From NCBI GenBank assembly GCA_964017145.1, contig CAXHKQ010000133.1:1-12631 (forward strand): a stretch of 12,631 nucleotides of DNA, given 5' to 3'. A program made the translations under genes and the position numbers. The notes beneath the pieces were generated by a model. It saw only the letters and a program-made list of their open reading frames with translations, did no database searches and had not been told where the DNA came from. This DNA comes from Agrocybe praecox (taxonomy: Eukaryota; Basidiomycota; Agaricomycetes; Agaricales; Agrocybaceae). The stretch's first letter is position 1. The number at the start of each line of letters is the position of its first letter. Below, one piece after another: positions 1 to 8,191 of the stretch.

Positions 1-230
1 CGGACGTCGACGGATGCCGACGACGTCGTTATCAGATTCGGCAGCGAGACAGCTGTAGTGCTCTTGAGTTGGTGTTTTGACATTGGCAACGTGATCAAAC
101 GAACATGACTGATGACATCGGGCGAATGCGGCGGCATTGCGATTGAGGCTGGCTGCTGCTGCTGTTCGGGAGCAGGTGTAACCGCCAGCTTGGTCGTCTT
201 TCGGTATTCGGTTGCCGCCAGAGATGTGCG
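1..230 (-). CDS. FNIP: FNIP exon 9 of window (partial at the left edge), SLPNLITTSS copy 3
   Basis: The acceptor is an AT-rich tract ending TTGATTTAG (AG at 232-231), giving first base 230. In the phase-0 frame the exon reads RTSLAATEYRKTTKLAV, a Gln run, PPHSPDVISHVRLITL, and near the edge TTAVSLPNLITTSSASVDV. The frame is chosen because SLPNLITTSS aligns with SLSDLITANS of exons 5 and 7 and shares the DNA 10-mer gttatcagat (28-37) with them in the same codon phase. A second frame is also stop-free but lacks this match. The exon is too short for the ORF track cutoff and runs off the window. The FNIP_C domain should follow to the left. Confidence 0.68.
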
Positions 231-1213
231 CTAAATCAACAATTGAATTAAATTAGACATTGGCGGGGTTTCGCTCGTAGATATTAGATTAGATTCAGAT
301 TAGATTCGATTGGTTCGATGGACAATTATTAACATGGGCAAATGGAAATATATAGGGGGAATCTGCCCATTCATTGGCATTCTAAGGTTTCGGGGCCATA
401 TCTCCCGTTTGGAACAACATATTACGGAGCTCCTGCGGTTCCGTTCGAAAACTTAGTTCAATAGCTAAGAACTTAAAGATCAAGAAAGAACGTCTTCAGA
501 ATTTCAGAGCTCAAGATATATTTAGCTTAACTTTCCCCGAACCACGTAACGCCACGGTGTCATTTCATCATTTTCTCTTTGATATGACTCGGTCCCTTTA
601 TGTGTTCAATCTGAATACTTTTTTTTAATACTTTGTAAGTCTGATTTTGCTACACAATACATTTTTAATTTTTTTTGCAAATACTATCATATAATTGGTC
701 TCAAAGTTAAATACGATTTCGTCTGGTACGGGAACAGTTAATTATTATCAAATGCCTGCTGGTCTAGCTTCCTACGTAAAATTTTGATGTTTAATTAAAT
801 TGGGTTTATTAATGAAAAATATATATTGTGGATACAGGTACTTTAGTTATAATCACAACGTCCCTGAAATATCGCACATTTTCAAATCTATGCCGCAGTA
901 AAATATATGCTATTTGAGATTTTGTCACTTCGATGCGATGCCGCAATGACCTTTTGAGATGTCATTCCAGAAGTTAGATCTTACGAAATGTCGTTTGTTG
1001 ATGTTGTTAGGTCAACGCAACATGTGGAATAGATGTCCCTACATAATCTAAATCCATATTCCTTCATTCAATAGTGAGTTATTGTATGTAACTTTGTATG
1101 GACGATTGATGATTGTCACTTTTACAGAACAGTAGATACGATTTGGGGTATGGGTATGAACAAGTTGTACTACAGTTTTCTCCTTCAACTTCAACACACA
1201 GACATCTTCTTAC
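231..1213 (-). other. FNIP intron between exons 8 and 9
   Basis: AT-rich, with no supported exon. It has a short run of near-repeats of TTAGAT/GATTAGA at about 280-312, poly-T tracts at about 620-680, and one copy of a dispersed repeat at 853-975. The donor GTAAGA at 1213-1208 is close to consensus. Confidence 0.75.
853..975. repeat. Dispersed intronic repeat, copy 1
   Basis: It begins tcacaacgtccct and contains atcgca, a ...tgtcac block, gcgatgcc(gc)aatgacc and gagatgt. The same landmarks appear in the same order at 5341-5466 in another intron of the gene. It may be a short nonautonomous element such as a SINE or MITE remnant; ends and target-site duplications are not clear. Confidence 0.6.
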
Positions 1214-1796
1214 CGCTGCCGTTGGTGCCGTCGTCGACAGCCTTGCCATTGCTGCATTCGCCGCGGTTACCGCAGTAGTGGTTGCCGCCGCCGCCGCCAC
1301 CGCCGCCACCGCGGTCGTGGCCTTCGTCGACGTCGGATAGTTGCTGTCATCGTTGGAGAACTCCAGCTCGGTGGCATTGGGACGGCGTCTGCAGCAGAGT
1401 GCGCGTCACGTGGCCGGCGCAGCACTCGCATTCGTCAGCGGAGTCATCGGAATCGTCGGCGCCGCTGTCCGCGGCCGCTGCGGCTGCAGCCAGCATCCGG
1501 GCGGCCGTCGAAGACGACGAGGCAGACGGTTCGGTTGCAGTTGTGAAGACGGCTTCGTCCGTCAGCTTGCCCTTGTCGGCGGCGCCGCCACCAAAGTCGT
1601 AGTGGGCCAGATCGATGTTCTTGTTCTTCATGTAGTTGGTGGCGATCTGCGGATACTTTTCGAAGTTGAACTTGACACCCGAGTGTTTTTTGTGCGAGCA
1701 CGTTTTCCGGACCACCGGCGGCGGCTGCGGCTGATGGGCAGAAGTTGTCAGAGGTGGTTGATGCAGTTCGTTGTGCGTTGCGGATTCCACCGTTGG
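1214..1796 (-). CDS. FNIP: FNIP exon 8 of window, with an apparent one-base frameshift
   Basis: This exon starts PTVESATHNE in phase 0 after TGTTCCAG. It carries a probably conserved block, KFNFEKYPQIATNYMKNKN then IDLAHYDF, an Ala-rich acidic stretch, and a Cys cluster ECECCAGHVTRTLLQTPS. The frame then hits a stop at about 1347-1349. Dropping one base from the run at about 1388-1391 (GGG on the plus strand) gives NATELEFSNDDSNYP and an open Ala/Thr-rich frame to the donor GCG|GTAAGA (last base 1214). The corrected length (582 nt) is a multiple of three and enters exon 9 in the frame that contains SLPNLITTSS, which supports a true indel here. It may be a sequencing error or a real mutation. 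The low-complexity tail is open in more than one frame, so that part is less certain. Confidence 0.78.
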
Positions 1797-2003
1797 CTGG
1801 AACACATAAAACATGAATTATTGTAGATTTTTTGTAAACATATTTTTTTTGGAAGCGATGCATTACGTCTTTATGTTAAAAAAAACAATAATTATGGAGC
1901 TGACAGGCGCATAATAAAATTTAAGATTGGCAAAAATGCTGTTTTTCGTATGAAAAACAAGTACACAACTTTCGAGACCAAAAAGAGTGTCTGACGAGCC
2001 TAC
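1797..2003 (-). other. FNIP intron between exons 7 and 8
   Basis: A 207-bp AT-rich intron with donor GTAGGC and acceptor TGTTCCAG. No other feature is visible. Confidence 0.8.
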
Positions 2004-2390
2004 CGTTGACTGGACCGGCGGCTTCTTGGCGGGCAGCGTCGACGTTTTCTTCAGATTGGCCAACGTTTCGTTGTCACCGCCCAGCACGAAGACCACCGGC
2101 GATGTCGTCGTCATCGCAGTCGCAGTGTTGCCAGTCCGGAGCCGGAGCTGGTCCGCGTCGATGCGCCGCTGCGAGCTCTCGAAATGATGCACCTCGTCCA
2201 GCGTCACCGACTCCTTCACCGGCTCGATGCCCCATGTCAGTCGTTCGCTGGCGCCGCAACTGTTCGCGGTTATCAGATCGGACAGGCTCGGATAGCGTGG
2301 CATGGTCGATTTGATGATGGTCGAGCCGTCGTCCGCCGGCTGGACGGCAATCTCATCGATGGACGCCGACGCCAGTGATTCGTCCCGATC
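2004..2390 (-). CDS. FNIP: FNIP exon 7 of window: SLSDLITANS copy 2 and TWGIEP
   Basis: This exon starts DRDESLASASIDEIAV in phase 0 after GGCCAG. It contains MPRYPSLSDLITANS and, directly after, SERLTWGIEPVKESVTLDEV and HHFESSQRR. It ends with PVVFVLGGDNETLANLKK and a basic Pro-rich tail. The VVFVLGGDNE block resembles the conserved VTFLIGDS-like element found between FNIP_M and FNIP_C in vertebrates. Length is 387 nt, so phase is 0 at both ends. The donor is AACG|GTAGGC with last base 2004. The Ser after Pro in MPRYPSLSDL has Met at -5, Arg at -3 and Leu at +4, which fits the AMPK substrate consensus; that FNIP is an AMPK target is known for vertebrates, but use of this site is inference. 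Confidence 0.83.
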
Positions 2391-2490
2391 CTGGCCGTAG
2401 GGATGTGTCATTGAAAAATAATGTTTTTTACCGATATCCACAAATACTCGAGAATTCCCGATTTACAAAAAAATAGACAAAAATCCCTAC

Positions 2491-2815
2491 TTGGTTCTGG
2501 TCTTCATCGTCGAACGTGCGCACGAGTTGCTTCCGGCTCTGCGAGCGACGAATTCGCTCCACATTCCGAACGTTTGTCGACTTGGCAAACAGACTGCGTG
2601 TTCGCTTCAGTTCTGGTCCAGCAGCTTCAGGCTGACCCAGCAGCTCGTCTCCATTGCCGCCGGTTGCGTGACCGTCGGAAAAGCAGTTGCCCGTTTGGCG
2701 ATCGACGGTCTGGCCGCGTTCGATGTGTTGCCACTGCTCCTGGCTGATGCCCTCCTTGTGGGGCTCGACGCCCCACAGAAATGCGCCGGCCGTCGTCGGG
2801 ATACAGTGCCTTGAA
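2491..2815 (-). CDS. FNIP: FNIP exon 6 of window: WGVEP-containing segment
   Basis: The open frame reads HCIPTTAGAFLWGVEPHKEG, then ISQEQWQHIERGQ, and ends in an Arg/Ser/Lys-rich stretch (RIRRSQSRKQLVRTFDDEDQ). Codons end mostly in C or G, as in neighbouring exons. The acceptor can be TAATCAG (first base 2815) or, six bases further in, TTCAAG (first base 2809). Both give the same frame with one leading base, so alternative use would add or drop two residues. The donor is CAA|GTAGGG with last base 2491, phase 0. The LWGVEPHKE block is paralogous to TWGIEPVKE in exon 7, so this exon looks like the tail of a duplicated unit whose head is the end of exon 5. No counterpart is recognised in vertebrate FNIP. 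Confidence 0.75.
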
Positions 2816-3010
2816 CTGATTAGAGTGAAAATAAGGGATAAATATTTTGAACAAAATATGCCAACGTTAACAGAAAATAAATAAATAAATAATAAACTAA
2901 ACGGAATCTGCAAATGCTGCCAGTGCTAATACTGATTAACTATGAAGGCCACTAATATTCAATTACCTTTTTTCAAATAACTAGTCGAGCTCTGGTGGCC
3001 GAACACGCAC

Positions 3011-3810
3011 GTGCTCGGCGTCTTGCTGCCCATACTGTTCGCTGTTATCAGATCACTGAGACTCGGACTGGCCCTCAGCCGCAATGTGTTCGAGGTGTCC
3101 ACGCCGATCATATTGCCCTCATAACACACTGAAGGCGCCGCTGTCGCTGCTGAGCCTGGCTGCTCATCGGCCGCCAGCATCGGCAGCATTTCGGTGGCCT
3201 CTTCGACGGTGTCGGTGTCGGTGGCCGCGCCGCCGCCGCCGTCGCTCACGCTGAGCTCCTCGATTGTCGGACTGGTCACGAGCACCCGGACTGAGGAAGC
3301 CGACGATGCGACATATTCGGAGGCATGCTTCACCCGATAGTCACGGATGGCCTGCCGCTGGGTGGCGGTCATCTCGATACCCGTGTCCATGAGGTGGTTG
3401 CCGATGCGCAGCTCCTGCTTCACGAAGCGCGAGTCGCGGAAGATCAGCACATTGGGAATGTCGTTTTTTCGGCCGCCGCTGGAGCTGCCGAGCTGTTGGC
3501 CATACTGGGAGGAGGACTGCAATGTCGTGGTTGTGGACGAGGACGTGGACGACCGTTCGTCGTCCATCGGAGCCATCGCCGTTGAGCCCGGTGGCGGCTC
3601 AACGGCGATATCGCCCAAGTTGCGCAGGCGGCAGGTGGCCGAACGAGTCATACCCGAACGATGAGCCGAACCAAATGCAGCCTCATCGTCGCCACAAACG
3701 CCGCCACCGTCGTCGTTGCTCGCATTGGCCGTCAATCTGGCCGTAGGCTGTTCGACATGCGCTGCTGCTGGCGGGCACTGAGTAAATTCGTCCAAAATGT
3801 CGTCGACTAC
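3011..3810 (-). CDS. FNIP: FNIP exon 5 of window: long insert carrying SLSDLITANS copy 1
   Basis: This exon starts VVDDILDEF in phase 0 after CTCTCTGCAG. It holds low-complexity acidic and Ser/Thr runs around an ordered island, PNVLIFRDSRFVKQELRIGN then HLMDTGIEMTATQRQAIRDY. Near its end comes LRASPSLSDLITANS, the first of three motif copies in this gene. Two ends are possible. Donor CAC|GTGCGT (last base 3011) leaves two bases and joins exon 6 in the correct phase. Donor AAAAAAG|GTAATT (last base 2967) adds 44 nt but leaves one base and would throw exon 6 out of frame. I therefore prefer 3011, unless the A-run near 2970 contains a sequence error. Function of the insert is unknown; regulation by phosphorylation is inference. 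Confidence 0.78.
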
Positions 3811-3951
3811 CTGCAGAGAGCCAACAAAAAAATCACCGAAGGATGTTTTTTTAATGCGTATAAAAAATCAATATGATGTGCCAAGTCAGAGCTTGAATAA
3901 GGTAACCAGCACCTAATGTTCTCGAGTGAAATGTCAGTCTGAGCACCGTAC

Positions 3952-4315
3952 CTGTTTCTCGAACACTTCGGCCCGAATGTCGCGCTCGATTTGGCCGCAT
4001 CGAATGAAATAGGTCAAAATATTGAGCACTTTGCCCATCAATGGTTCCTCGGTGCCGCATACGATCGTTTTGGACACTTTCGGCGGCGAACCAATTGCAC
4101 CGTACAGATCGCTCATTTGCGCCCAGAGTACATTGTACGGATGGTAGCGTGCGATGTCGGAGATTTTGTCGCGCACCGAATTCTTCAGCAGTCGATCATC
4201 CGCAACGCATCGGCCGTGATTTGAAAGTCTCTTGTCCGAAGATTTCAGTTGCGCTACCGTGCTCACCCAGCCCAGGTGCTGGGTGAGAATGGCCGTCAGG
4301 AGGGTGCTGATGAAG
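3952..4315 (-). CDS. FNIP: FNIP exon 4 of window: second half of the FNIP_M domain
   Basis: This exon begins with FFISTLLTAILTQHLGWVST, continues through a Lys/Ser/Arg stretch, and ends with RYHPYNVLWAQMSDLYGAIG, SPPKVSKTIVCG and ILTYFIRCGQIE. Every block has a clear counterpart in vertebrate FNIP1/2, in the same order and spacing, so this is the most diagnostic exon. The acceptor is CACACAG|C (AG at 4317-4316), giving first base 4315, which completes the Phe codon split from exon 3. The donor is GAAACAG|GTACGG with last base 3952, phase 0. The frame is open throughout with no odd residues. In the family this block belongs to the DENN-like part that pairs with folliculin. Confidence 0.94.
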
Positions 4316-4606
4316 CTGTGTGAAGCAAGGCAGAGAGAACCAGGTCATTGACAATCCAGACACACGACGGCACAAAAGTTTTGTAAAACTTGTCTCTTTT
4401 TTCACCAATTTTCACTTTTCTAAATATCGTTTGTAATAATTTAATATAATTTAACGTTCTAACTAATTGTTCCAACGTTTCAGGCGCTTATGAAGAAACT
4501 AATTACAGCTCGGCACCAAAAGGGTAATTTTCTGCTCGAACATCAATATCTCAGCAGCAAGGAAAACATGAACATATCCTCGATAATGATGAATTCAGTC
4601 ACTCAC
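4316..4606 (-). other. FNIP intron between exons 3 and 4
   Basis: A 291-bp AT-rich intron separating the two halves of FNIP_M. The donor GTGAGT and acceptor CACACAG are both strong. Nothing else is visible. Confidence 0.85.
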
Positions 4607-5251
4607 AAATTCGTGTCCTTCGTATCCGCCCGATTCAGCAGCCAGCACAGGTCCTGCATAAAGCCATGCGCCAGCTGCTTGGCATCGTGCGGCTGCTGGC
4701 CGCCACCGCCGCCCTGGCCACCGCCGCTCAGCGCCAGCCACACCGGCTCGACGATCCGGGGCGCCGTGAACAGATCGACCAGCCACTGGGCGGTCGCCAT
4801 CCAGGCATGCAGCATCAGCTGATAGAATCGCTTCTGGTTGGCGTACGCCTGCTCGGCGGCCGCTCGCAAACGGCACAGCACTCCGGACTCCAGCAGCGCC
4901 ATGTGCTCCGAGCAGAACGTCTGCATGCGCTCCGCCTCGTCGGCGGCGTCGCTCAGCTGGATGCAAATGGCCAGACCGAGTTTGGTACGCTTGCTGCCGG
5001 CGCTGCCACTGCCACTGCCGCCGCCTCCGCCGCCCATCGACGATGACGCTGATCCGCCGGAAATCGGCGGTCGGGCGGCGGCGGACGTGGCGCTGCCAGC
5101 GCCGCGGCGCCCACCTCGCATCATCTCCGGATTGCTGTGCGTCTCGCCGCAGCCGTGGTTCCGTTCGGTCGCCGCCGTTCGAAGCATGCAATTCTCGCTG
5201 CTGCGGCCTCCGCTGGCTGCCGATGTCGTCATCGACGATGTAACATGTGGG
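4607..5251 (-). CDS. FNIP: FNIP exon 3 of window: first half of the FNIP_M domain
   Basis: After a Gly/Ser/Ala-rich head (about 80 residues), this exon enters the conserved middle domain: TKLGLAICIQLSD, then HMALLESGVLCRLRAAAEQA, FYQLMLHAWMATAQWLVDLF, TAPRIVEPVWLALSG and GFMQDLCWLLNRADTKDTN. These match the FNIP1/2 order of the ...LF(E)SH core, the LYTxPRIxEPVW block and the FMKE block. A Gly/Gln spacer interrupts it after PVWLALSG. The acceptor is TTTCCAG|C with first base 5251; the donor is AATTT|GTGAGT with last base 4607. The leading base completes the AG left over from exon 2, and the TT left over here is completed by exon 4, so all three phases agree. This is one of the two best anchors for the family call. 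Confidence 0.93.
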
Positions 5252-5340
5252 CTGGAAAGTTCGTGTCATTTAGGCAGAAGAATACCTTTTTTTTAAATTC
5301 AATTATTTGTGGAAGCAATCGGATGTTGTTTTATGTGTCG

Positions 5341-5506
5341 TCACAACGTCCCTACAACATCGCAAGTGCCTATTCATGCCTATTTATTATCATTCATTTT
5401 AGATGTTGTCACATTATCTCATGCGATGCCAATGACCTGTTGATATGTTGTGACTTGTGACATCATCTCATGTTATATGCCAATATCGTTTTGAGATGTT
5501 GAGACG
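5341..5506. repeat. Dispersed intronic repeat, copy 2, with internal tandem duplication
   Basis: It begins tcacaacgtccct as in copy 1, then atcgca, a ...tgtcac block, gcgatgccaatgacc and a gatatgttgtgac end. Its second half is itself doubled: 5404-5454 and 5455-5506 share the pattern atctcatg...atgccaat...gttga...gttg.gac with a period of about 51 bp. It lies in the same orientation as copy 1. Confidence 0.6.
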
Positions 5507-5880
5507 TTATACGTCGGTTATACGTCAATCACACACGGTTCATAACAAGAAAAGTGTTCACGTTGAAGACTAGATATCTAGAGACCTGCTGCAGAAATAG
5601 ACTGAATTTTGTTGTGGATAGTAAAGCAATCTTATGTTGATCTTCATGCGAAATCTTATAGTATTGTCAGTGGCCCACCAATGGCACTGCAGGCCTTCTT
5701 CTGAACGTTTATGTCATTTTGTGCCCTCGAATGTCTTTCTCAGGGAGAACAATTTAATAGCTCTTGTAAACTACTAAAAATATTCAACAAAAAATGTACT
5801 TGTTGTAACATGTCAGGAAGGTTATATTATATTGTTTTCCTCTACCATATACATTTGTACATGGAGAGGAGGGAGGAGTT

Positions 5881-5900
5881 GTGTCCACTTGAGTGGACAC
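5881..5900. repeat. 20-bp near-perfect palindrome
   Basis: Arms gtgtccact and agtggacac (9 bp each, exact) surround a two-base TG centre. It is intronic, in an otherwise unremarkable stretch. Could be a protein-binding site or chance; no function is claimed. Confidence 0.5.
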
Positions 5901-6587
5901 GAGCACCAAGCCGCCGTACTGGGCCCACTATGCTATGCTCCCTTTGTACACAACAGTTTTGCTATGGCAGAGCGTTTATTGCTGCGTGATTGTTTGTGAC
6001 CCATATCGAGTTTCACATAATATGCATTAGACATTAGACGAGGTGAAATGAAATATTGTAATTTTGTGCAGGCCGTGTATTGTTCGTAAATCATAGAATT
6101 ATTAACGGTTTTGCGAGAAAATACTCAAGTTCTCATTTACAACACACACACGCATATGACGAAGCATGGAACGATAACCGGAAAGAAAACCAGAAATATA
6201 ACTGGCATCGTCCGAGGTGCCTGTAACTTTTCCGTCTAAAATCAAGGGGAAATTGCGATTTGTTTGGTGGGGAACAAAGCAAACACGCGATAGGGGAACC
6301 ATCCAAATGACAGGCAAGTCACGGGAACGTTTTCTGGCTAACAAAACCGTCTAACTCTGCATAGAATTTAGGTACAGGGCGATATAATGAAACCAAGTGA
6401 ACTTGCAATTTTTAAACATTGATTTTACACCAGAATTAATCCGAATTAAAACATATGTTGATTGTTTGAAACGAAGATCAATATTAATGTTACCATTTTA
6501 GCGTTCTTGCTAAAAAAAATCTGCGAGCTAGATATGAATGAAATATAAAATATTTTAAACGATACCCGCCACTTGCCAGCGGCCTAC

Positions 6588-7309
6588 CTGTTAGGATCGC
6601 GTGTCTGCGAGCCAGCCGCCGTCGCGCGTCGCAGATCGCCAACGAAACCCACACCATCGTTACGCGAATCGCGATTCTCGAACGATGTACGCAGGTGCCG
6701 GAGGATTCGGCGCTGGACGCCACCGCCGGACGACGCTGCCATTTGCTGGCCGGATGTGACGATGGTAGCTGCGCCAGCTGTCGTGGCGCCATCCGCTATC
6801 GACGAATCGGTGCTGAACTTGCGACTGCCGCCGCCGCCGCCGCTGAACACCGAACCCAGACTACTGCGCGTTGAACGCGAGTTGAACGGGCCGTACGACG
6901 AGGCGGCCGACGAGGACGGCGGCCAGCAGCCCGGATCAGTGCCGCCGCCACCGCCGCCTCCGCTGTCACCGCCATAGCCGGAATCACTGTAGGCCAGGTG
7001 GCGTTCGCCGGCAGCCGCCGTCATCTTGATGGTGTCATCGGTGTCATCGGTGTCATCAGTGTCGGTCAGCAGGTGCTGCTGCTGCGTTGTTGGCACGTCC
7101 AGCGGATGGGTGTTCGGGTGACGGTGATTGTCCGCCGCCGTCGCCGCCAGTTGATTCAGGCGCTCGCCAACGCGACGGCACACCGACACGGACAGCGAGA
7201 ACGAGTTCAGTGAGCTGGTGTCCACGGCGGCGGCGGCGGCGGCCGAGCTGCTGGTATCCACCATGCTGCCGTTGCCGCGATTGTGTGCTGACGCAGTCGT
7301 AACGAACAC
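6588..7309 (-). CDS. FNIP: FNIP exon 2 of window: Ser/Gly-rich linker between FNIP_N and FNIP_M
   Basis: This exon opens with VFVTTAS in phase 0, so the junction reads SQ|VFVTT, matching the conserved SKVFTART-like end of FNIP_N. The rest is mostly disordered: Ala and Ser runs, an Asp/Thr stretch made by a 9-bp tandem repeat (7031-7066), DSGYGGD followed by a Gly run, RSSLGSVFS, and RRILRHLRTSFENR near the end. The Ser-rich clusters resemble the phosphorylated linker that precedes FNIP_M in vertebrates. The acceptor is CTGCAG|GTG (AG at 7311-7310); the donor is AACAG|GTAGG, with last exon base 6588, phase 2. The reading frame is open throughout. The exon assignment is well supported by frame and phase, but sequence conservation is low, so an alternative internal border cannot be excluded. 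Confidence 0.78.
7031..7066. repeat. 9-bp tandem repeat inside FNIP exon 2
   Basis: Three exact units of ggtgtcatc (7031-7057) are followed by a degenerate fourth (7058-7066). On the coding strand they encode the repeating DTD/DDT stretch. Being a multiple of three, copy-number change would keep the frame. Confidence 0.8.
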
Positions 7310-8191
7310 CTGCAGTGCGCAGTGCGATGCACGTTGTGATTCAATAATATAATCAGATATGGATGTCAACTGAAACTATTAATCTTCTAGTTCACGGCCA
7401 TACGATTTCACCGATAACATCAAGTAGTTTATTTTGATAATATTGCGTTTTGGAACGAAATAATTCGAATGCTATTGTTCTTGAAATATGACTTAAACGG
7501 TAACCGTCGGCAGATCAAACGTAGGACTTGAAACTTCGAACAAATTAGATTAAAATTCGTTTTTTATCCGCAACAAGTCAAGCAAAAATATATATATATT
7601 CGAAAAAAGTAAGGTGTTCGAACTACAGCACATTGAATGAAGCATCATCGCGCTGAGTCTAGCGAAACGAATGTAATATAAGATGGCTCATATGTTGAGA
7701 TCAGCCCAAGGATGGTTCGAATACTATAGTTTACCAGTTTCCGTTAACCCAAGGAGCACAAAACACATAAAAATTTCATATTTGAAGCGAGTATTTTTTT
7801 GGTGTCGAGTGGTGTAATCTAAAATTATATTCGTGTTGTGCGTACGATTTCAAGGGGGAGACTATATTTGTTCAAGCCAAGCCAGGCCATTTGAGAATGA
7901 ATTTACTTTTCCAGAAATGCTACTTACAGAACGTAATAATATTGAAAAGTGCTTACCGAATTATTGCTTTAATATTTAGTATTGAATTTTCATTTCACCT
8001 AGCCCGTCTGACGGAGCATCGGGCGTATGCATATTGCGCCGAGACAGAAGTGCCGATTCCATGAACATTTGCTCTAACAAAATTAAAACGTGGTTTATAA
8101 CGTAAAACTCCCCAAATTAAAATGCTCCCGCCAGGAGCATCTACTCTAATATTATTATGTGCCGATCTAAATGGAATGGAAATTTCCGCAC
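7310..8191 (-). other. FNIP intron between exons 1 and 2
   Basis: An 882-bp AT-rich intron with donor GTGCGG and acceptor CTGCAG. Apart from a short inverted repeat (atgctcc/ggagcat, 8122-8140) I see no feature or hidden exon in it. Confidence 0.8.

Larger units (their letters stand above)
5252..6587 (-). other. FNIP intron between exons 2 and 3
   Basis: A 1336-bp AT-rich intron with donor GTAGG and acceptor TTTCCAG. It contains repeat copy 2 (5341-5506) and a 20-bp palindrome (5881-5900). Open frames at 5711-5989 (+) and 6102-6344 (-) show no recognisable domain and are not needed by the splice phases. Confidence 0.78.

Noticed and set aside
1..230. Alternative stop-free frame in exon 9
   Set aside because: It lacks the SLPNLIT match, and it would need the exon 8 frame that contains a stop.
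1113..1340. Plus-strand ORFs rich in Ala/Val/Pro over 1113-1826
   Set aside because: They are shadows of FNIP exon 8 caused by GCC/GGC trinucleotide runs that stay open in several frames.
4595..5269. A 224-aa minus-strand ORF longer than the true frame of exon 3
   Set aside because: Arg/Gly/Ala-rich out-of-frame reading. The neighbouring frame contains all the conserved FNIP_M blocks.
4666..5296. Plus-strand ORFs of 107-152 aa over FNIP exon 3
   Set aside because: They lie opposite conserved FNIP_M codons; no domain is recognised and they follow the GC-rich composition of the real exon.
5711..5989. 92-aa plus-strand ORF in the intron between exons 2 and 3
   Set aside because: No recognisable domain, AT-rich codons unlike the exons, and no promoter or splice support.
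6102..6344. 80-aa minus-strand ORF in the same intron, a candidate extra FNIP exon
   Set aside because: Exons 2 and 3 already join in phase without it, and it shows no FNIP similarity. A cassette exon is possible but unsupported.
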